Shown: positions 30,801 through 33,385 of the stretch, piece after piece | Position numbering within the stretch: position 1 is the stretch's first letter | Layout of the letters: every line of letters starts with the position of its first letter | NCBI GenBank assembly: GCA_033557675.1 | Contig: JAWQRM010000035.1 | Coordinates: forward strand, 1-37,293 | Direction of reading: 5' to 3' | From: Coptodactyla brooksi | Taxonomy: Eukaryota; Arthropoda; Insecta; Coleoptera; Scarabaeidae | Length of the DNA stretch: 37,293 nucleotides | The notes under the pieces: model-generated | Told to the model about the DNA's origin: nothing | The model's database searches: none | Seen by the model: the letters and a program-made list of their open reading frames with translations, nothing else | Program-made: the position numbers and the translations under genes

Positions 30801-31992
30801 AAGTCCATTTAGGGTTAAATCGAAAAGCAGCTCATTCGACGAAGATAATAATAATGAGATTAGTGGGTACAACGAGAAAAGTTCAACAAATGAATTACCT
30901 TTGACCGAATTGAATTTGAAATTGTTTACTTCTGGACAATCACAATGTTACGTTGGGGTCAAAATGAGTACAAACGAGCTTCCGTTGTCCGACATTAGTT
31001 TTAAGAAAAGTTTCGAGATTCCTGACGATACTTCATTAGAGGTTAATTGGGAAAGTGAAAATTCTGAGGGCGAATCGGGTAAAGAATATAGGGAGGAGGT
31101 TCGCGAGAAAGAAATGGTCAGAAATGTCAAAGATAAATGGCCCCAACATCGTTCATATTCCGATCCTAACATCTTAGAGAACGAAAAAGTTAATAAATAT
31201 TATTTGATTGAGAAATACAATGAGATATTCGATGAGCAAAATCAGCTGTCAGTGGTGGAACCTCCGCCGATACCGTACAGTAGCCTGTACTGTATGGAAG
31301 GCGGGGCGCGTCGCCCGATGACGTACTACTACGCACGCACTCCCTCAACACTCCTGTCTTTCTTCTCCGCTCCGCCAAACAGGCTGACGACCTCTCGGTC
31401 TCTGTCGCACCCGAGTCCCAGCCTAACCGGTCCGAGCATGTCCGATTCAGATACTGGCGCCACCGCCGCCGCAGCCAAGCGCCACCGACACAGCATTGCC
31501 GGGCAGATGAGCTATTTCAAGATGTTAGGGTTTGGGTTTGGAGGTCCCATGGGATTCAAGAAGCTGGCCAGCGCCAATCAGAACTCATTATTCTCGACGG
31601 CCGTCATCACTGGTAGTTCGAGCGCACCCAACTTAAGAGATATGATACCGAGTACAGCCAGTGCCACCGGTAAGTATAATTGCATAATGTATATATACAG
31701 ACTTAGTAAAGAGTATGAGACATTTATGTATCTCAAGAGTTACTGATTTGATTAATTTTTTTCATTTGAACATTTCAAATGTCACTGGCACGGAACTTCT
31801 ATTGCAGTGTATATGAAACATGTTATTAGTGCTATTATGAGAGTGAAACAATACAGCTTTCACGGTCTCTCTACAAACAAACTCGAAGGATTCTTTGAAA
31901 CAAGCTTCCTTCTTTCCACAGAAATACGGAACTACAAAGAAGTTTTTACACAGTTAAGTTTAGACTTAAAATTCTTATTATGTCTATTGTAA
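780..31992 (+). CDS. PPIP5K: PPIP5K locus overview (spliced gene)
   Basis: This entry spans all exons of one gene; single exons follow. PPIP5K/Vip1 is a cytosolic enzyme that phosphorylates InsP6 or 5-InsP7 at the 1-position to give inositol pyrophosphates (1-InsP7, InsP8), and its second domain removes phosphates. In the sequence, exons 2-7 encode the ATP-grasp kinase (GVCAMAKKSQSKPM, FHSKGFPLEKA, PFVEKPVSAEDHNIYIYY, DVNGFSFVKNS). Exons 7-13 encode the histidine-acid-phosphatase domain ([34 protein letters not shown]). Exons 14-18 encode a low-complexity tail. All splice sites used are GT-AG and all phases agree. The body from 13718 to 24262 is very secure. The 5' exons, the microexons and the 3' end are less so. 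The Drosophila name is l(1)G0196. Confidence 0.93.
861..1914. other. Intron 1 start, no gene
   Basis: Non-coding AT-rich sequence. The only notable structure is the perfect hairpin at 1728-1767, listed separately. Confidence 0.6.
1728..1767. repeat. Perfect hairpin, 18-bp arms, 4-nt loop
   Basis: Arms 1728-1745 (TATCCCAATATAAGGTTC) and 1750-1767 are exact reverse complements around the loop GACA. It sits in intron 1 with no transposon ends recognised nearby. Confidence 0.95.
1915..3456 (+). mobile_element. Tigger/pogo-like DNA transposon relic 1
   Basis: A decayed transposase of the pogo/Tigger (TIGD1-like, CENP-B-related) group. The first 80 codons (1915-2157) form the Psq-type helix-turn-helix part (IKGGKASYIAKTLNLNEGTI), followed by frames broken with stops. 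Around 2320-2400 the typical FGIHGIKIQGESVSADREA segment is readable. At about 2602-2640 LLFDNAAEYPQ matches the second catalytic-Asp motif (LLDNAPGHP). The right end at 3456 reads CCTG next to TA, and its reverse complement starts CAGGTAACCCTCTTGTAACA, a Tigger-type terminus. The left terminus was not found, so the true start may lie some tens of bases further left. Not functional. Confidence 0.82.
2271..2300. repeat. Perfect hairpin, 12-bp arms, inside Tigger relic 1
   Basis: Arms TTTTCAAGCCAT (2271-2282) and ATGGCTTGAAAA (2289-2300) with loop TAAGGG. The right arm encodes part of the recognisable GWLENFKK segment. The left arm lies where the readable frame is lost. Confidence 0.93.
3546..5342 (+). 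mobile_element. Tigger/pogo-like DNA transposon relic 2 (complete ends)
   Basis: A 1,797-bp element bounded by imperfect terminal inverted repeats of about 25 bp (CAGGTAATCCTCACTTTACGA at left; the reverse complement of the right end begins CAGGTACTTCTCACATTACGA). A TA dinucleotide flanks each end, the expected target duplication. Inside, transposase pieces are collinear with TIGD proteins: a CENP-B-like part (ELMAIWIDNQMQN, about 3880), FNLDKTGLWWRKMPEKSYLH (about 4170-4230), LLDNAPG (about 4474-4496), TAVLQPMDQGAIVTFKAFY (about 4560-4617) and an acidic C-terminal segment (4666-4893). Stops and frameshifts separate the pieces, so it is inactive. Confidence 0.88.
4486..4509. repeat. Hairpin, 9-bp arms, at a transposase frameshift
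   Basis: Arms ATGCTCCAG (4486-4494) and CTGGAGCAT (4501-4509), loop GCCAAA. The catalytic LLDNAPG is read before it in one frame. The downstream LDDLHPDVKAV segment resumes from 4510 in the next frame. Confidence 0.9.
5570..5690 (+). pseudogene. Mariner-like transposase fragment
   Basis: A short relic in which, allowing for decay, RSPDSTPNNFFFWRP is readable (about 5632-5677). This is the C-terminal catalytic block (WPARSPDLTPLDFFLWG) of Tc1/mariner-superfamily transposases. Nothing upstream or downstream can be joined to it confidently. Confidence 0.6.
5691..7209. other. Intron 1, no gene; (TA)n microsatellite
   Basis: No coding sequence is supported. A (TA)n tract occupies about 6771-6812, with more TATA-rich repeats at 6895-6952. 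A transposon-type end lies at about 6865-6893 (GTTCCGTGACACCCTGTATA, ending at a TA). A hairpin with 10-bp arms (TGATAAACAT / ATGTTTATCA) occupies 6962-6986, and AACATATTTCATGT is repeated directly about 23 bp later. Confidence 0.6.
7210..8017 (-). pseudogene. Tc1/mariner-superfamily transposase relic
   Basis: An antisense transposase in pieces. From 8017 downward it has an N-terminal helix-turn-helix part and EQQVYPYHIQ, then FRDEATFARDSIMNFHN (first catalytic Asp), AKSNGQNYRHFLEKYLQTLL, then in another frame MHDGAPARF (second Asp) and RYPDCNPLDFFLWRHLK (third acidic position). The frame changes near 7480 and again near 7310; beyond that point NSFRVVQNTPEPLKRV is readable. A stretch between HIQ and the FRDEATF block is short relative to relatives, suggesting a small internal deletion. 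Terminal repeats were not identified. Inactive. Confidence 0.85.
8040..8075. repeat. Perfect hairpin, 16-bp arms, 4-nt loop
   Basis: Arms 8040-8055 (CTAAATTACTATTACC) and 8060-8075 are exact reverse complements around AAAC. It lies just outside the start of the antisense transposase relic. It could mark that element's margin, though the other end has no counterpart. Confidence 0.94.
8399..9115. repeat. Two-copy tandem duplication, unit about 360 bp
   Basis: Copy 1 (about 8399-8754) and copy 2 (about 8755-9115) align along their whole length with scattered substitutions and a few small indels. Shared landmarks include ATTATAATTTTCTAGAGCTT and AACACCTTTAGC. No coding potential or transposon ends were recognised. 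It could be a local satellite-like duplication. The copies look roughly 90% identical by eye. Confidence 0.9.
9116..10214. other. Intron 1, no gene
   Basis: AT-rich non-coding sequence. I see no gene, transposon ends or notable repeats. Confidence 0.6.
10215..10500 (-). pseudogene. Internally deleted Tc1/mariner-like transposase relic
   Basis: On the - strand an N-terminal helix-turn-helix part (LQMPYTTVWKFLRKILKMYP, within 10308-10496) runs straight into the far C-terminal block. That block reads NSWP, a stop, then RSPDLNPADC (about 10238-10288). The central domain with the first two catalytic Asp residues is missing, so this is a deletion derivative, not a truncation at one end. Confidence 0.72.
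10501..12121. other. Intron 1 end / upstream region of exon 1b
   Basis: No gene is seen before exon 1b. The frame of exon 1b is open upstream to 11975, and an initiator-like TCAGTA lies at about 11985-11990. This stretch may therefore be a 5' UTR with an alternative promoter. Two adjoining hairpins at 11422-11484 are listed separately. Confidence 0.4.
11422..11484. repeat. Two adjoining perfect hairpins
   Basis: The first has arms ATGGTACTTATCT (11422-11434) and its reverse complement (11445-11457) with a 10-nt loop. The second starts at the same base, with arms TAAAGTAAACGA (11457-11468) and its reverse complement (11473-11484) around TTAG. Two independent stem-loops back to back are not typical of transposon ends. 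Confidence 0.95.
12122..12229 (+). CDS. PPIP5K: PPIP5K alternative first coding exon 1b
   Basis: The 36 residues begin MEWTWLKDWWRLKKWRKQK and end CYCDDCIK, followed by the strong donor GTACGT at 12230. It ends in phase 0 and joins exon 2 directly. The ATG at 12122 is chosen as the start of the compact Trp/Lys-rich peptide. The frame is open further up to 11975, so a longer N-terminus is formally possible. If the donor is ignored the frame stops at 12346. As an alternative to exon 1a it implies a second promoter about 11 kb downstream of the first. Confidence 0.65.
12938..12965. repeat. Perfect hairpin, 13-bp arms, 2-nt loop
   Basis: Arms TTAACTGATTAAA (12938-12950) and TTTAATCAGTTAA (12953-12965) are separated only by CA. 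Confidence 0.93.
13549..13580 (+). promoter_or_regulatory. Paired AGCCACGCCC boxes upstream of exon 2
   Basis: AGCCACGCCC occurs at 13549-13558 and again at 13571-13580, exactly 22 bp apart, in otherwise AT-rich DNA. The reverse complement GGGCGTGGC matches the consensus of KLF/Sp zinc-finger factors. The pair sits 138 bp before exon 2, so it may be an enhancer or an alternative promoter. No transcript start is visible. Confidence 0.4.
13718..13915 (+). CDS. PPIP5K: PPIP5K exon 2 (kinase N-terminus)
   Basis: The acceptor is TTGAACAG and the donor GTAAGA; the exon is 66 codons, phase 0 to 0. It begins GDLELCDSSDTSLGPP and contains VLVGVCAMAKKSQSKPM, the first conserved block of the kinase domain with the Lys pair used for inositol phosphate binding, then the strand-helix-strand IKVIVFPEEVIL. 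It matches the insect family closely and fixes the frame for both alternative first exons. Confidence 0.95.
14128..14359 (+). CDS. PPIP5K: PPIP5K exon 3 (kinase)
   Basis: The acceptor is GCATTTAG and the donor GTACGA after the first base of a codon (phase 0 to 1). It reads KPVEEWPSCDCLISFHSKG, then LEKAVQYASLHNPYVINN and MQYDIQDRRKVYSILE, ending AVLDRDSPDPK. These are standard Vip1 kinase landmarks. The split codon with exon 4 restores the His in PKHHELVESEDHVEVNG. Confidence 0.96.
14418..14572 (+). CDS. PPIP5K: PPIP5K exon 4 (kinase core)
   Basis: Only 58 bp separates this exon from exon 3. The acceptor is CATTCCCAG and the donor GTATGA. It contains ELVESEDHVEVNG, then PFVEKPVSAEDHNIYIYY with the ATP-site Glu/Lys pair, then SAGGGSQRLFRK, the glycine-rich loop. 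Phase 1 to 0. Confidence 0.97.
14664..14765 (+). CDS. PPIP5K: PPIP5K exon 5 (kinase)
   Basis: 34 codons between TTTTTAG and GTAAGT, phase 0 to 0. It reads IGSRSSVYSPESRVRKTG and FIYEDFMPTDGTDVK. It is followed by a 3.4-kb intron filled with transposon relics. Confidence 0.97.
14800..15560 (-). pseudogene. Mariner (SETMAR-like) transposase relic in intron 5
   Basis: Read on the - strand from about 15545 to 14800. It keeps MNKTSVYRWYK (helix-turn-helix), then VAAKFVPKLL with stops between, ELLNEINDN, and further on IVHHELLPPSYGQ, which matches the VHHEFLPPGRTVN block of classical mariner transposases (the SETMAR lineage). Frames are heavily broken and the catalytic DNAPAH motif is not readable. 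Near 15095-15155 AGATACGAAG and TTTTAGATT are locally duplicated. Confidence 0.72.
15932..16270 (+). pseudogene. Non-LTR retrotransposon C-terminal fragment in intron 5
   Basis: One + frame reads LRWIGQMIRRNPDEIIRKL, GRPKTRWKDQVHNGIRSL, AIQDWRRLLRDKGDRRRK and EEF, interrupted by a few in-frame stops (two are TGA where Trp or Arg would be expected). The LRWxGH...GRPxxRWxDQV...W arrangement is the C-terminal tail of endonuclease-reverse-transcriptase LINE proteins. No reverse transcriptase domain is nearby, so this is a 5'-truncated copy. Confidence 0.72.
16617..16984 (-). pseudogene. piggyBac-like transposase C-terminal fragment in intron 5
   Basis: On the - strand from 16984: YDIMGAEDLADQM (cf. 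NMGGVDLADQ), then a broken KWWKIFF segment, ACVNACVIKSFLVKLAELIQ (cf. ALVNAYIL) and a Cys-rich end with KIPLCKLCFAPY, which fits the C-terminal zinc-binding domain of piggyBac transposases. Frameshifts separate the pieces. The catalytic region and terminal repeats are absent. Confidence 0.7.
17077..17920 (-). pseudogene. Tc1/mariner-superfamily transposase relic in intron 5
   Basis: On the - strand a start at 17920 reads MVFTEERDKFLLADYFRKG. NILTQDVADDIQVRLETSP and KLLKQLSAQTG follow. The next recognisable piece is NQLHPIKFGVWIAMSWRRI (17382-17585), then WPPRSPDLTPLGSFLYGYLK and the tail to 17077. About a hundred residues with the first catalytic Asp are missing between LSAQTG and NQLHP, so it is internally deleted. 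A perfect 18-bp palindrome (TGGTTCCTGCAGGAACCA, 17545-17562) lies just at this junction. Confidence 0.85.
18204..18394 (+). CDS. PPIP5K: PPIP5K exon 6 (kinase)
   Basis: The acceptor is TCTTGTAG and the donor GTAATT (phase 0 to 2). It reads [20 protein letters not shown], then GKEIRYPVILS, LISRKVCLAFKQAVCGFDLL, part of the nucleotide-binding core. The last codon is completed by exon 7 (AG+A = Arg). Confidence 0.97.
18462..18743 (+). CDS. PPIP5K: PPIP5K exon 7 (end of kinase, start of phosphatase)
   Basis: It is separated from exon 6 by a 67-bp intron; the donor is GTAAGT, phase 2 to 2. It contains DVNGFSFVKNS (Mg-binding Asp and Asn of the ATP-grasp fold), KYYDDCAKILGNMILRELAP, the linker [20 protein letters not shown], then [19 protein letters not shown]. 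The RHGDRT is the catalytic signature of histidine acid phosphatases and is intact, so both domains look capable of activity. Confidence 0.97.
18804..18992 (+). CDS. PPIP5K: PPIP5K exon 8 (phosphatase)
   Basis: Flanked by a 60-bp and a 57-bp intron. It reads FFEIFEKYDGYKHGHVKLKR, PKQLQEILDIARSLLAEIQQ and KLEQLKSVLEM; the last Met codon is completed by exon 9. The donor is GTATTT, a weak match. The next intron is a multiple of three without an in-frame stop. Confidence 0.95.
19050..19135 (+). CDS. PPIP5K: PPIP5K exon 9 (phosphatase)
   Basis: The acceptor is TTTTTGTAG. It reads YGHFSGINRKVQMKYQPKG then RPRGSSSDD, and uses the donor GTAAAG after one base of the next codon. Joining to exon 10 gives SSSDDVDKPAEPSLVL. 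A longer form using a later donor (reading GKASTSSSSSVSG) is possible but lacks family support. Confidence 0.92.
19398..19550 (+). CDS. Unrecognised 50-residue open frame in intron 9
   Basis: An ATG-to-stop frame beginning MTALGVAKCSTNMAAML and containing DPNYLEAMSIIPQEIYRLF, more GC-rich than the surrounding intron. It is preceded by CAG at 19392-19394 and followed, after CAG, by GTGGGG, so 19395-19535 could be a 141-nt exon. Its phase does not match exons 9 and 10: inclusion would reach a stop after nine codons, so it would act as a poison exon. I do not recognise the peptide. It may equally be an old insertion or chance. Confidence 0.2.
   Translation: MTALGVAKCSTNMAAMLDPNYLEAMSIIPQEIYRLFLNYMSEMQGQVGGK
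19631..19680 (+). repeat. 20-bp direct repeat, period 30
   Basis: AGAGTGTTTCACTGTCTTGA occurs at 19631-19650 and 19661-19680, separated by an A-rich spacer. It is a recent-looking local duplication. Confidence 0.95.
20783..20908 (+). CDS. PPIP5K: PPIP5K exon 10 (phosphatase)
   Basis: The acceptor is TTTTCTTTAG and the donor GTAGAC (phase 1 to 1). It reads DKPAEPSLVLILKWGGELTP, AGRIQAEELGKIFRCMYPGG, strongly conserved in the family. Confidence 0.96.
21138..21372 (+). CDS. PPIP5K: PPIP5K exon 11 (phosphatase core)
   Basis: The acceptor is TTGCAACAG and the donor GTAAGA (phase 1 to 2). It reads [59 protein letters not shown] and ends DNDCDSSKYQN. The His and Arg residues here line the phosphatase pocket in family models. 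Confidence 0.97.
21632..21700 (+). repeat. Truncated tRNA-derived SINE head
   Basis: A leader TTCTGAAGAGTTAGGACA is followed by TAGCTCAAAAGTGG (an A-box-like tRNA promoter) and GAAGGTCA; the B box is missing. The same leader and a similar tRNA-like part recur at 24823-24917, so this is a dispersed family. Confidence 0.65.
21875..22204. mobile_element. 330-bp foldback MITE with TA target duplication
   Basis: The left end reads CAGGCGCCCTGCCAGGAATA. The reverse complement of the right end reads CAGGGTGACCTACCAGGACT, and both continue with CCCACGA. Similarity continues inward about 100 bp on each side with substitutions. TA flanks both ends (21873-21874, 22205-22206). No coding sequence is inside. 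A near-perfect hairpin (22036-22068) lies at its exact middle. It is probably non-autonomous and mobilised by a Tc1/mariner transposase. Confidence 0.78.
22036..22068. repeat. Perfect hairpin, 15-bp arms, centre of the MITE
   Basis: Arms TTTTAAATGGAACAT (22036-22050) and ATGTTCCATTTAAAA (22054-22068), loop ATT. After one mismatch five more pairs extend the stem. Confidence 0.94.
22443..22488. repeat. Double hairpin, 22-bp arms
   Basis: AGTCTCTTGTAAGAGACT, itself a hairpin with 8-bp arms, occurs twice (22447-22464, 22467-22484). Together with TTTA and TAAA flanks the two copies form a larger palindrome, 22443-22464 against 22467-22488, with 20 of 22 positions pairing. Confidence 0.95.
22560..22584 (+). 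ncRNA. Hammerhead-ribozyme-like motif
   Basis: CCGATGA, one spacer base, a GCT/AGC stem with a 5-nt loop, then GAAACG. This has the same layout as the Penelope-associated motif at 36664-36715, but the conserved U of CUGAUGA is C here, so it is likely inactive. Probably a relic of a Penelope-like or similar retroelement in intron 11. Confidence 0.4.
23062..23746 (+). CDS. PPIP5K: PPIP5K exon 12 (phosphatase, largest body exon)
   Basis: The acceptor is TTATTATAG and the donor GTGAGT (phase 2 to 0), about 228 codons. Landmarks are CKSRLHELMQLDREFSQEDK, NPVKCCKHVHDLIKSLMEIV, the helical [58 protein letters not shown] and LITVLRHGGLLD. No breaks are seen. Confidence 0.98.
24017..24262 (+). CDS. 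PPIP5K: PPIP5K exon 13 (end of phosphatase domain)
   Basis: The acceptor is TCATTTCAG and the donor GTAAGT, 82 codons, phase 0 to 0. It contains QWRRAMEYISMVSELNYMSQ, IVIMLYEDPTKDPSSEERF and [20 protein letters not shown]. The HFSPG segment is the second active-site region of the phosphatase domain. It ends RPHSRNESVASKNN. Confidence 0.97.
24369..24574 (+). CDS. PPIP5K: PPIP5K exon 14 (tail)
   Basis: The acceptor is TTTTTTACAG. It opens SSTNTSDTATPDDSKSHCSP and continues Ser/Glu-rich to KTSDPIPI, with the donor GTCAGA inside the next Gly codon (phase 0 to 2). The donor is weak, but the phase fits exon 15 exactly. Confidence 0.85.
24640..24722 (-). repeat. tRNA-derived SINE head in intron 14
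   Basis: On the - strand TAGCTCAGTGGTTAT matches a tRNA A box, and about 35 nt later GTTAGAATCC matches a B box (24647-24656). This is an internal RNA polymerase III promoter, typical of SINEs. It does not fold as a complete tRNA with matched acceptor arms by eye, so it is called a SINE rather than a tRNA gene. Confidence 0.65.
24764..24787. repeat. Perfect hairpin, 11-bp arms, 2-nt loop
   Basis: AACAACTGCAC (24764-24774) and GTGCAGTTGTT (24777-24787), between the two oppositely oriented SINE heads. Confidence 0.92.
24823..24917 (+). repeat. tRNA-derived SINE head, opposite orientation
   Basis: The leader TTCTGAAGAGTTAGGACA is followed by TGATACCTCAAAGGTGG (A-box-like) and GATGCAAATCC (B-box-like). 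It belongs to the same family as 21632-21700 and is head-to-head with the copy at 24640-24722. Confidence 0.6.
25389..25543 (+). CDS. PPIP5K: PPIP5K exon 15 (tail)
   Basis: The acceptor is TTATTTTTAG. It reads NSHTVCGHEAMHLAQRLHKE, LEQQSQRSGRAASPDSEPRS and ends QNKGKGK, with the donor GTAAAG one base into the next codon (phase 2 to 1). Reading through the donor gives a stop after a few codons (KVEP), so a short C-terminal isoform is possible. Confidence 0.85.
25681..25731 (+). CDS. PPIP5K: PPIP5K candidate 51-nt cassette exon 16
   Basis: A strong acceptor (TTCTTAACAG) and a donor GTACGA bound 51 nt that begin and end in phase 1, so the exon can be included or skipped without changing frame. 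It adds AEQLHQYQSLDAMNNQQ. Called from splice signals and phase only. Confidence 0.5.
26089..26127 (+). CDS. PPIP5K: PPIP5K candidate 39-nt cassette exon 17
   Basis: The acceptor is TTCCGAACAG and the donor GTTACA; it is phase 1 to 1 and adds DKLDVIKVSANFT. A further possible piece after CATTTCCAG at 26289 reads GSIKFEE before a weak GTTTAA donor, but its phase does not return to 1, so it is not called. Confidence 0.4.
26309..28284. other. Intron, no gene
   Basis: T-rich non-coding sequence. The 26930-27180 part is less AT-rich and contains TGGCTGGGCGCG and GGTTCGATTT, faintly like a tRNA A and B box, but the spacing (about 150 nt) is wrong. No gene was recognised. A hairpin (ATCGACAATA / TATTGTCGAT) lies at 28244-28268. 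Confidence 0.5.
28285..29212 (+). pseudogene. Tc1/mariner-superfamily transposase relic
   Basis: Sense-strand relic. QIAEEVGVSA and TVRNILKHNKF form the helix-turn-helix. They are followed by a long open part (28467-28907) with RRTEFCETMMEKANENENFL, NILFSDELSFSIHGRHNP (first Asp; the usual DEATF is DELSF), YPQKLNFWTDILGDFIIGPF and FIDGNLNAHKYLELLQNQVI. Further on PAHN, IIWPPRSPDLSPNDFFL and ETLSRVRTNFYDRLGNCLAK lead to a stop at 29210-29212. In-frame stops and a frameshift near 28880 break it. It lies in the long intron before exon 18. Confidence 0.88.
29213..30628. other. Intron before exon 18, no confirmed gene
   Basis: Non-coding. A GC-richer patch at 29420-29500 has no recognised identity. 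A good acceptor (ATTAATTTCAG, ending 30433) would in phase 1 give only VIRYVDTSVISL before a stop, a conceivable short alternative C-terminus but without family support. Confidence 0.45.
30629..31669 (+). CDS. PPIP5K: PPIP5K exon 18 (long disordered tail)
   Basis: A pyrimidine-rich acceptor (CATTCCCCCTAAAAG) and a consensus donor GTAAGT bound 1,041 nt, phase 1 to 1. It opens EPDCSPTNDTEAITPTNAPM, has acidic and Ser-rich stretches, DKWPQHRSYSDPNI and PPPIPYSSLYCMEGGARRP. It ends with the family-conserved KRHRHSIAGQMSYFKMLGFG, SLFSTAVITGSSSAPNLRDM and IPSTASAT. The frame remains open upstream of 30629 to 30493, but that part is hydrophobic and unlike the family, so the splice acceptor is preferred. 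No breaks are seen in 347 codons. Confidence 0.9.
31808..31992 (+). CDS. PPIP5K: PPIP5K candidate alternative terminal exon
   Basis: The acceptor CTTCTATTGCAG is followed by a frame in the correct phase (completing GTG, Val). It reads YMKHVISAIMRVKQYSFHGL and STNKLEGFFETSFLLSTEIR to a stop at 31992. A candidate poly(A) signal AATAAA lies at 32216-32221, but that site is inside a mariner-like element. The peptide lacks the conserved C-terminal block expected of PPIP5K (PSIRPLETLHNALSL type), so it is at best one isoform. Confidence 0.3.
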
Positions 31993-32174
31993 ACATTGTT
32001 GCCAATTTTATATAGTCTACTGACCCCCCTTTCGTATTTAAGAAAGGAAGAAAATGGTTCAGAGTTTTTGGTTCCTAGAATAGTTGTATATTACGGTTTC
32101 AGATTTATTTCTAATCAAATCAAAACTCGTGGAATATCCAGATAGTATCCCTTTTACTAATGCTGTATATAATA

Positions 32175-32799
32175 CAGGGTACCCATTATGTATGGAATAT
32201 ATTATATATCTCTTAAATAAAGTTGTTTAACATTTTATTTTCCATATTACGACAACATTCAATTGTTTTTATTTCAGAAAACAAATGAGTAACAACTAAC
32301 ACTTTAATTTTTTTACCCTTTCATTAGGCTCATTTGGTAGAGATTTTTTTTTCTTTTCGATTATGTAAAATGTTAGTACCCCTATACCAGAAAATTTTTG
32401 AAAAAAATGTAAAAACTGTTTATAAGTTAATTTTACCGATAACATGAATTTAGATACCCGAGATCTCTTGAGATGTCTTAACAATTGAATGTAGGCTATC
32501 AATGTGACAGAATCTTGTTTATGTAAATAAGTTGGTACATCGAAAAATAAAAATGGTACATTTAACAGAAACTGAACGCATAGAAATTTTAATTATGGTG
32601 GGTTATGGGGATCGCAAACGAACACAATTGGAAGTATGTGAAATTTGTAATAAGCGTTATCCACATCGAGAACCAATCACCCAGTCAGTAGTTAGTAAAA
32701 CTTTGAAATGGTTTAGGGAAACTGGTAATGTTAAAGATTTGCCAAAGACTGGTCCGCAGAGATCTGCGACAAATGAAGATAAAAAGCTCGATGTTTTAA
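32175..32799 (+). mobile_element. 5' half of a Tc1/mariner-like element
   Basis: The left end reads TA then CAGGGTACCCATTATG (from 32175). A transposase start at 32553 reads MVHLTETERIEILIMVGYGD, then a winged helix-turn-helix with SVVSKTLKWFRETGNVKDLP and SATNEDKKLDVL. The frame ends abruptly at 32799, where the TTAA-flanked element is inserted. Sequence beyond that element does not continue this protein, so the copy was already truncated or the rest has been deleted. Confidence 0.78.
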
Positions 32800-33385
32800 G
32801 GGGAGATATACACCTAGGAGCTGGAAAAAATGTCATTTTTGTGAATTTTTTTAGGTAAAACTGTTTGAAATGTCGGATTGCGAGTTTTTCTATCTGAAGG
32901 TATATACATTTAGGAATACTTTCAATTTTCTTCTATTAAAAAAATTCCAAAATTAATCGTATTGTAGTATTTTTTTCAGAGCGGCGTAAACGAATCGATG
33001 AAAACGGTAACCATTGGCGTTTGTTAAAAAATCATCTGAAACAACAAAACCAAAAAGATTATTAAACTAGATACTATAGTCTAGTCTTTGTCGTAGCCGA
33101 TTTTGAAAATATCGATTTTTGACAAAATGGCAGACGTTTTAACATAACATAGCGATTTTCGATAAAAAATTGGTTCTTATTTTGCATATCAACAAAAAAC
33201 TAAGCAACGAAGAAAAAAAATCCTATGACAAAGACTAGATAATTATGTATAGAATAACCACAACAAAAATAAAGGTAGTTGATTTAGTGGTTTTCGAGAA
33301 ATTTCGGTTACCGATTTGAAAAACGTGATTTCGAGAAAAATGCATTTGAAAATTTGTCAATGAGTAAATCATGAAATTTTTCAAC